Shown in pieces: positions 9,520-20,934 of a DNA stretch of 64,000 nucleotides. Source of the DNA: Nicotiana tabacum (taxonomy: Eukaryota > Streptophyta > Magnoliopsida > Solanales > Solanaceae); NCBI RefSeq assembly GCF_000715075.1, contig NC_134082.1:194545948-194609947 (forward strand). The letters are read 5' to 3'. The notes beneath the pieces are model-generated. The model saw nothing but the letters and a program-made list of their open reading frames with translations. It was not told the DNA's origin and did no database searches. How positions within the stretch are numbered: the stretch's first letter is position 1; each line of letters starts with the position of its first letter. Made by a program: the position numbers and the translations under genes.

Positions 9520-11568
9520 ATGAGCACGATACAAAACGAACCTTTTTCAATAATGACCAAGATCCCTTTTGAGTTGAGATTATGGTGGAACGACTTAGGC
9601 AAGGAGGGGCAAGGCAAAGTAAGGAAATATCTGAAAGATCTCCCGGATTTACTAGACATTCAACCTCGGGGAGATATTATCAGATCATTGGTCACTTACT
9701 GGGATTCAGCGCACAATGTATTTCATTTCTCAGACTTCGAGCTCACCCCGACGTTGGAAGAAGTAGCGGGATTCATTGGGGGTGATGAAGCTCCGTTAAG
9801 GTTCAAATACTTGATTGCACCTAGGGCCGTCACAGTACACCGGTTTCTGGATTTAATAAAAATACCCCGAACATTTCACCATCCAGATCTTGCCAAAGGT
9901 TTCTGCAGTCTCCACCTCATGTATGCTAGATACGGCCACGAGAGCGGGTTCAATAAGCCGGATTTCAAACTATGTAGTAGAGGAAACCGACAAAAGTGGG
10001 ACGGACACAGGCTGTTAGCTTTTATGACAGCCTTCTTGGGTCTTATAGTGTTCCCAAGGAAGGACGGAAACATCGATCTAAAAGTAACTGGGGTCGTCAG
10101 TACGTTGCTCACCCAAGATAAAAGTACTCTGGCGCCTATGATTATGGCTGACATTTTTCGGGCTCTCACTGCTTGCCGAGCCAAAGCCGGCTTTTTCGAA
10201 GGATGCAACCTTCTATTGCAAATGTGGATGACCGATCATTTATGCCACCGCTCTCCGCTCTTGGGTTACGGTTCGCCCGAAAAAACTTGTATTGGAGAAT
10301 TCTACACGAGAATCAAAGGGTTCAGCCTACCCGAAGGAGTCACAGCATGGACTTCATTTCTCCGAACTCTCACTGCCAACCAAATCCACTGGACGCTCGG
10401 ATGGTTACCCGTTGAGGAAATCTTATGCATGCCGGCAACCAGGCCTCACTTTCTGTTAATAGGACTTAAAAACATCCAACCCTATGCACCGTATTGGGTT
10501 TTGAGGCAACTTGGGAGGTATCAAATAGTACCCAAAGATGAAGATCTGAGTACTCAAGTGATTGAAATCAGCCCGGACGGTCATTTCCCCGAAGAGGAAG
10601 TTCGCCAAATCTGGAGCGAGTCCCAACATCTGACAGCAAGCACTTGTGTGATGGATACAACAAAAGGGGAAGTTACCCCAGGGTATCACGCTTGGTTCAG
10701 AGGTGACCTGTCTTGCGAGAGATCAGCTAAGAGACCTCATCTCAAAGATTTCGTCGAGTCATCCCAAGGGAAATGGAACTGGTTAGCAAGAGAAAAGGGG
10801 TATCGGGCAGACATCGGTGATTTGAAGCTACAAATTGACAGTTTGAAATTCAATAACAGCATACAAATCGCTACGGATCGAAGCGAAAAGAATAGATTGA
10901 TCCAAGAGAATGAAGAACTTAAGGCCCAAATCCAAGAATTGAGATTGGCTCTTGATGAACAACCCAGAAGTCAATCAGACAAGCAGTTGATAAAAGGTTT
11001 GAAAATAGAAGTCAGGGAATGGCGAGATGGTTTAGAAGAATTTGAAAATGTCATGGCAGAACTCAAAGGACAGTGGGGTACAAGAACAGATAAGCATCGT
11101 CGATACTTGAACCAACTGAAACGTGACCACGAGAAAACTGTTGCTAAAATGAAGAGAGAGATGGCTACACTTGAGGTTAAAGCAGCTAAACGGGCCGAGG
11201 ATTTCCAATTTGAGAGCAGATACTGTTACGACCTGTTGGCCCAAATGAAGACAGAAGTGCGGCAACTGAAAAATCGGCATACACAAGATTCTCAAGTTTT
11301 AAAAATGTGCAGTGATAAGATGAAACGCCTGCTCATAGAAAAGAAACAAACCAGAGATAGGATCAAGGCCATCGCCCACGCCATCATCAGACGATGTCTA
11401 CGGTGTGAGAACATGACCAGCGTTACCATTCTCTCGGCAGTAATGTGTTATGTCAAGCAGACCATGAACGAACTGGAGCAACTTGAGAGGGATCTCACAC
11501 CTAGGACCGCGGCAAGGCCGAACGATGCCTCGCGGGCACCAATTTTCAAAACCTTAATGTATTCATAA
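9520..11568 (+). CDS. ORF1 of element A (Ogre-type extra ORF, intact)
   Basis: A 682-codon open frame upstream of gag. I start it at the ATG at 9520 rather than 9511. A splice-acceptor-like CAG ends between the two, and the ORF1 of B starts with the same Met-Ser-Thr. The first roughly 400 residues form a globular region with a Trp-Trp near the start, the motif LTPTLEEVAGFIG near residue 80, and conserved blocks shared with B and D. The LTPTLEE-type motif recalls the plant mobile domain of transposon-derived proteins; I infer that and cannot test it here. From about residue 430 to 630 the sequence is rich in charged heptads and looks like a long coiled coil. The biochemical role of this ORF in Ogre elements is not established. 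It is the only intact ORF1 in the window. Confidence 0.8.
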   Translation: MSTIQNEPFSIMTKIPFELRLWWNDLGKEGQGKVRKYLKDLPDLLDIQPRGDIIRSLVTYWDSAHNVFHFSDFELTPTLEEVAGFIGGDEAPLRFKYLIAPRAVTVHRFLDLIKIPRTFHHPDLAKGFCSLHLMYARYGHESGFNKPDFKLCSRGNRQKWDGHRLLAFMTAFLGLIVFPRKDGNIDLKVTGVVSTLLTQDKSTLAPMIMADIFRALTACRAKAGFFEGCNLLLQMWMTDHLCHRSPLLGYGSPEKTCIGEFYTRIKGFSLPEGVTAWTSFLRTLTANQIHWTLGWLPVEEILCMPATRPHFLLIGLKNIQPYAPYWVLRQLGRYQIVPKDEDLSTQVIEISPDGHFPEEEVRQIWSESQHLTASTCVMDTTKGEVTPGYHAWFRGDLSCERSAKRPHLKDFVESSQGKWNWLAREKGYRADIGDLKLQIDSLKFNNSIQIATDRSEKNRLIQENEELKAQIQELRLALDEQPRSQSDKQLIKGLKIEVREWRDGLEEFENVMAELKGQWGTRTDKHRRYLNQLKRDHEKTVAKMKREMATLEVKAAKRAEDFQFESRYCYDLLAQMKTEVRQLKNRHTQDSQVLKMCSDKMKRLLIEKKQTRDRIKAIAHAIIRRCLRCENMTSVTILSAVMCYVKQTMNELEQLERDLTPRTAARPNDASRAPIFKTLMYS

Positions 11569-11981
11569 GTCGAGTTTGTATCTTAGCATCAGGGTTCATT
11601 TAGTCTGTTTGAGTCTAGGTTTATTTTTCAAGTGGTGTTTTCTTTTCAAGAATGTTTGTTTGTAACAGATCATTTCAGTAATAAAATGTGTGTTTCTTTT
11701 ACGCTCATCTGTTTTGAACTACGTAATGATCTGATTCACGTGGCATCGTGATACGTAGGCAATCCTCATCGGATCCGGTCGCGGTTTAACCAAAGAGAAA
11801 AATTGAAAAAAAGGGAAAATAATAAAAGGGAAGCCTAAAAAGAATGCCGGAATGACGCATGCTTTCATCGCAAACATGTAGGAATCCATTTAACTGTATA
11901 GGTGCATCATGCCCCAACGTGAGATTGCCTATCTGTTATTTGATCCGAATTAAACGTTCGTTTGTCGTTGAGTTCCTCCAG
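11569..11981 (+). other. ORF1-gag spacer of element A
   Basis: Holds a two-hairpin module (11716-11780), then A-rich sequence, and ends at an acceptor-like CTCCAG (11976-11981). The frame downstream of that acceptor is open in the gag frame right up to the gag ATG. I see no separate gene. Confidence 0.6.
11716..11780 (+). other. Two-hairpin intercistronic module, A between ORF1 and gag
   Basis: Outer stem CTACGT/ACGTAG, inner stem TCACG/CGTGA with loop TGGCAT. A second hairpin follows, ATCC/GGAT with loop TCATC. It lies between two ORFs, as do the copies in B (38755-38817) and D (62367-62430). Confidence 0.75.
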
Positions 11982-12125
11982 GTTTTTGGAAAAGGCGGTT
12001 GGTTTGGTGAAAGTCTGGCCTCACACTCATATTTCACGAGGTCGAAAGGGAGTGTTCAATTACCTCTTATTAAGTCAGGAGGCAGTGCTCACACTTACTT
12101 CACAAGGTCAAAGGGAAGCGTAGAA

Positions 12126-15100
12126 ATGTCTTCAGAAATTCCGTTGCCAACAATCCCTGTTTCCGAGGAGAGTTCGATCTCGGCCGTCCTCACGCCCCAG
12201 TCCGCAACTGCGAAGGAAAATAGAATCCTGCGGCTCCGCATGTTGGAAATGCTGGATGACTGGAATAACGGAAAAGAGCCGCCAAGTGTCGTCCTTGGAT
12301 TCCCTGAGTTATTCTCCAGAACAAGCGGGACTTCTAATGTCCCCATAAGCTATCCGGCTACCCCGTTCAGATACCTAGCCATTTCGGCCTTCTCTGCTGG
12401 ATCGCCCTCTGATTCTTATCCCCGAGTGTCAACAACGGATGTAAACGCAAACATCTTTACTGCACCACCCTGCCCGATCACGGCATAACCCGCTGCATAC
12501 AAGCAAAATTTTGACTCATCCTCGTTTACATTCCAAGCACCGTCTTTCTCAATGGAACCAACTCGGTTCGTCACTAGCACTCATCCTCCACAGCCTCAGT
12601 ACGAGTGTACACCTGTGCAGGATCAGAACCCCAAAATGGCTGAACAAGAAGAGATGGCCAAAAGAATAAGAAGTCTTGAGCAGAGTTTAAAGAACATGCA
12701 AGGTTTGAGCGGACAGAAAAGCGTCTCCTACACCAATCTATGCATGTTCCCTCACGTGCACCTACCAGTGGGTTTCAAGACCCCAAAGTTTGAGAAGTAC
12801 GATGGGCACGGTGACCCCATTGCTCATCTCAAGAAATATTGCAACCAATTGCGGGGAGCCAGCAGAAAAGAGGAACTACTAATGGCATATTTTGGGGAAA
12901 GTCTGGTAGGGATAGCCTCAGAATGGTATATGGACCAGGAAATGTCCCGATGGCATATATGGGATGATCTCGCCAGAGATTTTGTGAGGCAATTCCAGTA
13001 TAACATCGACATTGCACCAGACCGAAATTCTCTGTCGAACTTGAAAAAGAAACCTTCAGAAAGCTTCAGAGAATATGCTATTAAGTGGTGCGAGCAGGCG
13101 TCGAGGGTGAAGCCTCCCATGGACGAGGTGGAAATGGTCACTACTTTTCTCCAGGCTCAAGAGTCCGACTATTTCCAAAACATGATGTCAACCATGGGAA
13201 AACCATTTGTAGAGGCGATTAAGATTGGAGAGATGGTGGAGAATGGTCTGAAAACGGGTAGGATTCTGAGTCAGGCAGCCATAAGGGCAACCTCCCAAGC
13301 CATCCAAAGCAGGTCCGGAGGAATGGCAAGAGGAAAGAAAAAGGAAGAAACGGCCATGGCAGCATCAGAAGCAAGGGAATATCGTAATCCCAGGCCCCGT
13401 TTTCCAGAAAGGACCCCACAACACTACTACCCCCACCAAAGTGTGGCATATGCTCCTCAACCCTACATGGTTATGAACACCCAACCTTATGTCCATCCGC
13501 CGCAGCAAGCCAATCGAGGCCAAGCTCCACCTCCCAGAAATCAGCCTCTATACCGCAACCACTACAACCCACAGCCTCATCAAAATATTCTCCGCCCTCA
13601 GGAACCACCTAGAAGGTGGACTTTCACGCCCATCGGTGAGCCATACTCTACTTTGTTCCCGAAGCTAGTCCAGTTGGGTTTCCTGCAGCCAGTCCCTCAG
13701 ACAAGGCACAACCCGGCGTCACCTTCTTACAAAGCCGGTGTCAGATGCGCCTATCATTCAGGGGCGGAGGGACACGATACAAATGACTGCTGGGCATTGA
13801 AAAGAGTGGTCGAGAATTTAATAGAGCAAGGGAAAATAGTGCTAAGGGACGAGGAGGTCCGAAATGTGACTAACAATCCATTACCTGCTCACAATAATGG
13901 GCCGCTGATCAGAATGATTTGCGAAGACAAAGAATTTGACCCTGATTTGAAAGCTATAATCGCCATTGTCGACGCAGGGAAAAAGCCTGAAACAGCCCAG
14001 AAACCAGAAAAAGGGGAAAGGGCTAGTACTGTAAAGTGCGAGCCCTAAAAGAAGGTGGAGAAAAAGGCGGTGCCTGTGAAGAATGGAGTTCTTTACATCC
14101 CACGAGGTCGAGCAGAGAAGCCGCAGAGCTTCGAGGTCAAAAGGGCAAAACCTATGTACATACCAAAGGGGGCCTATGTGGTCCGGGGGACGATTCAACC
14201 ACCTCGGCTGAATGAGCCAGTGGTTATCGGACGCGTGCCGCAAAAGCCGATGACAAACCCGTCCACAGTACCGTGGAACTATCGGAGAACGTTGGTAACG
14301 TACAAAGGTAAAGAAGTCACGGGGGAACTTCCGGAAAATACTTTCATTGGAAGGTATTCAAACACCCAAGAGCTGAACAACGCCACACAGAGACACTTCC
14401 CACCAAAGAAGCCTGTGAGCGTTGAAGAAGCGGAATTTTTCTTCCAACAAATGAAAATGCCAGACTACGAAGTAGTAGATCAACTGCGCAAGTGCCCTGA
14501 GCAAGTGTCCATGCTATCTCTGCTAATGAGGTCAACCGAGCATCAAAAGATCTTACTCAAGACCCTGAACGAAGCATACGTACCAGTTGAAACCTCAGTT
14601 GAACAACTGGAACGGATGACGGAGAGGTTCTTTTCCATCAACCAAGTCTCTTTCAGCAAGAACGATTTACCCCCAGAGGGAGCGGCACACAACAAAGCCT
14701 TGTATCTAACAGTTAAATGCGAAGTCTACTACGTCAAGCGGGTAATGTTGGATGGGGGTTCAGGTGCTGACATTTGTCTGCTCTCCACACTACAGAGAAT
14801 GGAAATTGGGACCGAAAGAATCCGCCCCAATAATGTCTGCGTGAGGGCTTTTGACCGCATCAAGAGAGACACCCTTGGGGAAATAGATTTGATACTGACC
14901 ATAGGGCCAGTGGAGTTTGAGGTAACTTTCCAAGTGCTTGACATGGATACATCCTACAATTTCCTCCCCGGCAGACCTTGGATTCATGCGGCGGGAGCTG
15001 TGCCTTCCACTCTTCACCAGATGGTGAAGTTTGAGTACGAAGACCGAGAGATTGTGGTCCATGGAGAAGACGAGCATGCTATTTATCGGGACCCATCCAT

Positions 15101-15656
15101 CCCATATCTTGAACCAAGAGAAGGGAGAGAACACACGGTCTATCAAGCTTTCGAGTTTGTGTTTGCAGAGCAGCATGAAGAAGGAATACCTTGCCCCCAG
15201 CCTTTCTTGTCCAACGCCTCGATCATGGTGGCTAAAGAGATGATCCGACACGGTTTCAGGCCAGGGAAAGCACTTGGACGAACATTGCAGGGGATAACGG
15301 AACTCATCACCTTGCCTTCCGCCAAGAAACGTTTTGGGATAGGTTTTCAACCCACTCCAGAAGATGAAGAATGGGCGAAGAGAAGGAAGAATAAGGGGTG
15401 GAAACTGCCTCGGCCACTGCCGGATTTATATGAAACTTTCGTCGGACCAAGATACACTGAAGAAGAAGACGACGAGGTTTTCACGGCTGAGGAAATCGAG
15501 GAGATATGTGGGGCAATGAGAGAAATGCTCTACGAGGCTCACATGGTTCAACCAGGAGAAGGCACCAGCACCGCCGAAATACTATATATGGGGCAAAACG
15601 CCAAACTCCGAAACTGGGAGGCCACGCCATTCCCGACTAGGCGAACGTCCGGGTAG
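12126..15656 (+). pseudogene. gag-pro: gag-protease of element A (two in-frame stops)
   Basis: One reading frame runs from the ATG at 12126 to 15656. It is broken by TAA at 12486-12488 and TAA at 14046-14048, with no frameshift. The retrotransposon Gag core lies around 12770-13230 and includes PVGFKTPKFEKYDGHGDP. A zinc-finger-like C-x2-H-x5-H-x4-C is at 13746-13790. The protease active-site region is LDGGSGADI at about 14748-14774 (aspartate codon 14751-14753); family members vary at the residue after this Asp. A G-patch-like segment with GKALG occurs near 15220-15300. Gag forms the particle and the protease matures it. The frame stays open upstream of 12126 back to an acceptor-like site at 11981, including two TRSKG repeats. 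The frame closes with a TAG that lies inside a putative splice donor. Confidence 0.85.
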
Positions 15657-15862
15657 ACCTGTCCTGCCACCTTTCCTGCATCACAAGTTACCTCCAGGAT
15701 ATAACTTGGATGTTTTCTTCTTTTAATTGTTGTTTTGAATTCCTGAGTTTGTAAACATTGTTGTCTTCCAAATTTCAAGAAAAAAAATAAAAAAAATCAT
15801 CATTGTTTTCCCATTTTTCCTTTGTTCTGATTTTGTTATTTTTCCTTTATTTTTTCTTTCAG
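15653..15862 (+). other. Putative intron between protease and pol in element A
   Basis: The donor is G|GTAGACC at 15653. The acceptor is a pyrimidine-rich TTTTTTCTTTCAG ending at 15862. The gag-pro stop TAG (15654-15656) lies within the first four intron bases. Removing these 210 bp joins the codon split 15651-15652/15863 and keeps the pol frame open with the ATG at 15885 in phase. A spliced pro/RT intron is documented for Ogre elements. Confidence 0.85.
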
Positions 15863-18800
15863 TTATAATAATGCGGCTTTAAATATGACATGCTTGCGGA
15901 CTTCACGCCCAGATCACAGCGAGCTATTTAATTGTGAAATAATGAACCCAGAACCAGAATATGATGAAGAAGAGGCTTTTAGGGAAATAAACCGAGAATT
16001 GGAACATTTTGAGAATAAACCTAAGCCAAATCTGAATGACACCGAACCGGTTAATTTAGGAACTCCTGAAGAAATCCGAGAGACCAAAATAAGCATTCAC
16101 ACGGACAAGAAAATGCGGGACGCGATAATTCAACTCCTTTTTGAGTTTAAAGATGTGTTTGCTTGGTCATACGATGACATGCCAGGACTAGGTATTGATC
16201 TAGTGGTTCATAAATTGCCAATTCACCCTGATTGTCCTCCAGTTCAACAAAAGCAACGAAAGTTCAAAACTGAGGTCAGTGACAAGATTAAAGAGGAGAT
16301 CACCAAGCAGCTAAAAACGGGAGTGATTCGGATAGTCCAGTATACAACATGGTTGGCAAATGTGGTTCCAGTGCCGAAAAAATATGGGAAGACTCGGGTA
16401 TGTGTGGACTATCGAGACCTGAATAGAGCGAGTCCCAAAGATAATTTCCTATTACCCAACATCCACATCCTTGTTGATAATTGCTCCAAACATGAGATCC
16501 AGTCTTTCGTAGATTGTTACGCTGGGTATCATCAGGTGTTGATGGATGAAGGAGACGCCGAGAAGACTGCCTTCACCACGCCTTGGGGCACTTACTGTTA
16601 TCGGGTCATGCCATTTGGTCTGAAGAATGCTGGGGCAACTTACATGAGAGCCATGACTGCCATTTTTCATGACATGATGCATCAAGAAATAGAGGTGTAC
16701 GTGGACGATGTGATAATCAAATCCAGGATGCAGGATAATCACTTCCAAGACTTGAGGAAGTTCTTCGAGAGACTGAGGAAGTACGACTTGAAGTTGAACC
16801 TAGCCAAATGTGCTTTCGGAGTCCTATCGGGAAAGCTTTTGGGCTTCATAGTAAGCAGGAGAGTATCAAATTAGATCCAACAAAGATAAAATCCATCAGA
16901 GATCTACCTCCCCCAAGAACGAAGAAAGACGTGATGAGTTTGTTGGGCAGGTTAAATTATATCAGTCGATTCATTGCCCAGCTGACGAGCACGTGTGATC
17001 CCATATTCAAGCTATTGAGGAAAGATGCGGCGATCAAATGGACGGCCGAATGTCAAGAAGCTTTTGACAAAATTAAAGAATATCTTTCAAATCCCCCGGT
17101 TTTGGTCCCACCAAAGCCAGAGAGACCACTGTTCTTGTACCTCACAGTCTTGGAAAATTCTTTCGGTTGCATCCTCGGGCAACATGAAATGACCAGAAAG
17201 AAGGAGCAAACAATCTACTACTTGAGCAAGAAATTTACCGCCTACGAGGCCAAGTATACTCTGCTGGAAAGAACGTGTTGCGCTTTGACGTGGGTGGCTC
17301 AGAAACTGAGACATTATCTCCAAGCTCACACTACTTTCCTCATAAGCAGTCTGGATCATTTGAAGTATATATTTCAGAAACCAATGCCTACTGGGAGACT
17401 AGCCAAGTGGTAAATCTTGCTTACTGAATTCGACATAGTCTATGTCACCCGCACGACAATGAAAGCCCAGGCGCTAGCAGATCATTTGGCCGAAAACCTA
17501 GTCGATGAGGAATATCAGCCTTTGAGTACCTATTTTCCATATGAAGAAATAAACACCGTAGAAGTGGTCTCGGAAAACGCCCATGTTTGGAAGATGTTCT
17601 TTGATGGAGCCGTAAACGCCAAAGGTGTAGGAATTGAGGCAATTTTGATATTGCCCTCTGGTCAGCATTATCCGGCCACAGCTAGACTACGTTTCTTTTG
17701 CACAAACAATACAGCTGAGTATGAAGCCTGCATCATGGGCATGCATATGGCGATCGATCAGGATGTCGAAGACTTATTGATTATGGGAGATTCTGACCTG
17801 ATTATCCGGTAAGCCCAAGGTGAATGGGAAACTCGGGATGTCAAGCTTATCCCTTACCGACAGCACGTGGAGGACCTCGGCAAGCGTTTTAAATCAATAG
17901 AGTTCAGGTATATCCCACGATGTCATAATGAACTAGCAGATGCACTTGCTACCTTGGCTTCGATGCTACCCTACCCAGGCAACGCCCACGTCGATCCCTT
18001 GGAAATCCAAATCAGGGAAAGACACGGCTACTGCAACGCAATCGAGACAGTATCGAATACGCAGCCATGATACCATGATATCAAGAGGTTCCTGAAAACA
18101 CAAGAATACCCCGAGCATGCTACTGGAGATCAAAAGAGAACCATTAGACGACATGCAGGTGGTTTCTTTTTGAGAGGTGAGTTGCTGTATAAGAGGACCC
18201 CGGACCTCAATCTACTAAGATGTGCTGACGCCGAGGAGGCAAGAAGGATCATGCACGAAGTACACGCAGGAGTGTGCGAACCTCACATGAACGGGTATGT
18301 TTTAGCGAAGAAAATCCTTCGAGCAGATTATTACTGGATGACCATGGAAAAGGACTGCTTTAGCTTCGTTCGGAAGTGTCATCAGTGTCAGGTGAACGTT
18401 GATTTGATTCATGCACCTCCCACGGAATTGCATCCCATGTCTGCACCTTGGCCATTTGTTGCCTGGGGCATGGACGTCATTGGTCCGATCGAGCCGAAGG
18501 CCTCAAATGGACATAGATTTATACTGGTTGCCATCGACTACTTCACAAAATGGGTAGAGGCTGTCACTCTCAAGTCGGTCACCAAAAAAGCTGTAGCGGA
18601 TTTCGTACATTCAAATCTTATTTGTCGTTTTGGTATTCCTGCAACTATCATCACAGATAACGCAGCAAACCTGAATAGTCACTTGATGGGAGATGTATGC
18701 GAGCAATTCAAAATAACGCATAGGAATTCCACTCCTTACCGGCCCAAGGCCAATGGCGCTGTAGAAGTAGTAAACAAGAACATCAAGAAGATTTTGAGGA

Positions 18801-19315
18801 AGACGATCCAAAATTCCCGACAGTGGCATGAACAACTACCCTTTGCATTGTTGGGATATCGCACTACGTTACGTACGTCAGTAGGGGCAACCCCTTATCT
18901 TTTGGTTTATGGGACAGAGGTTGTGATACCAGCAGAGGTGGAAATCCCTTCGCTCCGAACCATTGTCGAAGCCAAAATCGAAGATAGCGAGTGGGTCAAG
19001 ACTCGATTAGAGCAGTTGACTTTGATTGACGAGAAACGAATGGCTGCAGTTTCTCATGGGCAGCTGTACCAACGAAGAATGGCCCGTGCTTACAACAAGA
19101 AAGTCCGACCCAGGAATTTCGAAGTAGGTCAACTGGTACTGAGGCACATTCTGCCCTATCACCAGGAAGCAAAAGGGAAATTTGCCCCAAACTGGAAAGG
19201 ACCATACATCATTAGGAAGATATTGCCAAGAGGAGCATTGTACCTAGGTGATATTGAAGGAAATGATCCCGAAACAACAGTGAATGCGGACACAGTCAAA
19301 AGATACTATGTCTGA
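15863..19315 (+). pseudogene. pol: pol of element A: RT, RNase H, integrase (decayed)
   Basis: Encodes reverse transcriptase with YVDD at 16698-16709, RNase H with an FFDGA block near 17600, and an integrase zinc-binding HHCC region near 18265-18390. The integrase core shows WGMDVIGPIEP near 18465 and TDN near 18654. Breaks: a one-base frameshift near 16851, TAA at 17411-17413, TAA at 17810-17812 and TGA at 18068-18070. After the frameshift everything stays in one frame to 19315. By comparison with B the nonsense codons correspond to Gln or Trp codons changed by a single transition. The second integrase motif reads TDNAANL where B has TDNGANL. These lesions should abolish a full-length product. 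Confidence 0.9.
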
Positions 19316-19469
19316 GTGACACCCCAGCGATCCTGGCACATTTGAAATGATGGAGGTTTTATTCCCACTACCCCAAACACTATCAACTCTCTCTACAAGC
19401 CTTCGAGCCATTTACATTTCTTTGATTACCAATCAAAAAGAAAAAAAAACAAAACATTGATCGAGGCCT

Positions 19470-19530
19470 GAACTACGTCTGACTTGATTCCGAAAGGATA
19501 CGTAGGCAGCCTCTCCCTGAGGTTCAGTCA
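19470..19530 (+). other. Two-hairpin intercistronic module, A after pol
   Basis: Outer stem CTACGT/ACGTAG. The inner stem is TTCC-GAAA-GGA with a GAAA tetraloop. The second hairpin is CCTC-TCC-CTGAGG or close to it. It lies 155 bp after the pol stop, as in B (31101-31159). Confidence 0.7.
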
Positions 19531-19710
19531 CACCAACAATAAAATCCCATTTACCCTGAAATTGAAACCGGGGCACGTCAAGCGGCTTAGAAGTCGTAGT
19601 ATCATCTACTTTTCTTTGCCAAGCACAAGCCTTTCAGATCAATTACCAAAGGTAACGGGAAGCCAAAAGCGTCACGAATGGAGACCGGTACACTGTAAAT
19701 TGAGAGAAAT

Positions 19711-19886
19711 AAAATGAGAGAGTCTCGTCGGTGAAAACCTCCGGGCACCGCGAGACGACGGGAGTGGAGAAACCAAAATGAGAGAGCTTGTGTAGTAAAA
19801 CACTCGTAAAGATTGCTATCAAGCGACATCAAGGAGGGAAATGAGAGAGGTCAGCTAGCGAAAACCCACAAAGGGCGCTGTTGGCC
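19711..19886 (+). other. Three AAATGAGAGAG-led hairpins in the 3' UTR of A
   Basis: Three times AAATGAGAGAG is followed by a hairpin. Hairpin 1 (19722-19756) has arms GTCTCG-TC-GGTG and CACC-G-CGAGAC. Hairpin 2 (about 19780-19823) has GCTTG-TG-TAG and CTA-T-CAAGC. Hairpin 3 (19849-19886) has GGTCAG-CT-AGCG and CGCT-G-TTGGCC. Each has a 2:1 internal loop, and the apical loops begin AAAAC or near it. Stem sequences differ while pairing is kept. Two related hairpins occur at the matching place in B. Confidence 0.7.
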
Positions 19887-20284
19887 GAAAGAACGACTCT
19901 ACCCAAGGAGGTCTCGGCAAAGTTCCACCAGTTTTGAAACACAGACCCATTTTGGTTCGGGAGGAAATGCGAGTTCATTGAAGGTCAGGCGTCCAGTCCA
20001 AAGAGCATGTCATGTCCATTTAAAGTCAGCATTTTCTTCCTCAGATAAGTCTTTTTCGTCCCTAAAGGGGCACTTCTTTTCTGAAGTTTGCTTTCTCCTT
20101 TCTTTGTTTTTCTTCGAATCCCTTTCATTTTTAATCCTAAGTTCCAAATATACCGGAAAGGACAGGTGGCAGGTTTGGTTTCACGGAATTCCATTTCGCA
20201 AGGGAAATGCCCCGTTTCGTTGGTACGTTTGTCCAAACCTGATGAATCATGATGTTTGACTGCATTTAAAGTAAAATAAAAAAA

Positions 20285-20525
20285 AAGAGAGAAATTTCCC
20301 CAGCAAGTCCACTTTGTACAAATCCCCACAAAACTTCCCTTTGTACAAATCCCCACAGAGTCCCCCTTTGTAAAATTCCCCAGCGAGCTTGCCCCAATAA
20401 ATCCTGGCAAGTCCGCTTTGCAACAAATTTCCAGCAAGTCCGCCTTGTACAAATCCCCACTGAGCTTCCCCTTGTACAAATCCCCACAGAGTATCCCCAA
20501 TAAAATCCCCGTTGAAAAATCCCCA
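20285..20525 (+). repeat. Short degenerate repeats, 3' UTR of A
   Basis: About eight copies of a unit near 30 bp built around TTTGTACAAATCCCCA and AGCAAGTCC. Open frames here, mainly on the minus strand, come from the repeat and have no recognised domain. The rest of 19890-20285 and 20525-20930 shows no gene. Confidence 0.75.
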
Positions 20526-20934
20526 AGCAAAACCGGATGGAAAAACCAAAACCTTACAAGGCAAATCATCATAAAATCTGGAAACGCGGGCCTGAGCAGT
20601 CAAAAGGGTTTCGCCATTTGAATCCAATCAATGGCAGAGTTTCTCAACAGAAATAAGGACACAACAAAGCAACTGGAACAATCAAGGTCACCGAACCAAC
20701 CGCCATTTCCGAGCAAAAAATTGTTCTTTGTTTGAAAAGTTGAAACATGTATGATCCAAGACAACTGTGCAAGAAGCAAGTGTCACCCAAAGAAGAAAGT
20801 ACATGAGTACAAGAAATAGTTTGGCAATAGGGAATCCACTCGAAAGGTAAGTTTCCACGAAATTTTCTTTTACCTTTTATTAAAAAAAGAAAATTCAAAA
20901 AACGAGGGTCAGTTAGTAAACTGAACTTTTCCAT

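Noticed and set aside
14790..15350. 186-codon minus-strand frame opposite the protease of A
   Set aside because: Antisense shadow of gag-pro; no recognised domain.
19985..20627. Minus-strand frames rich in Gly, Trp and Cys in the 3' UTR of A
   Set aside because: Follow the period of the short repeats at 20285-20525; no start context or homology recognised.
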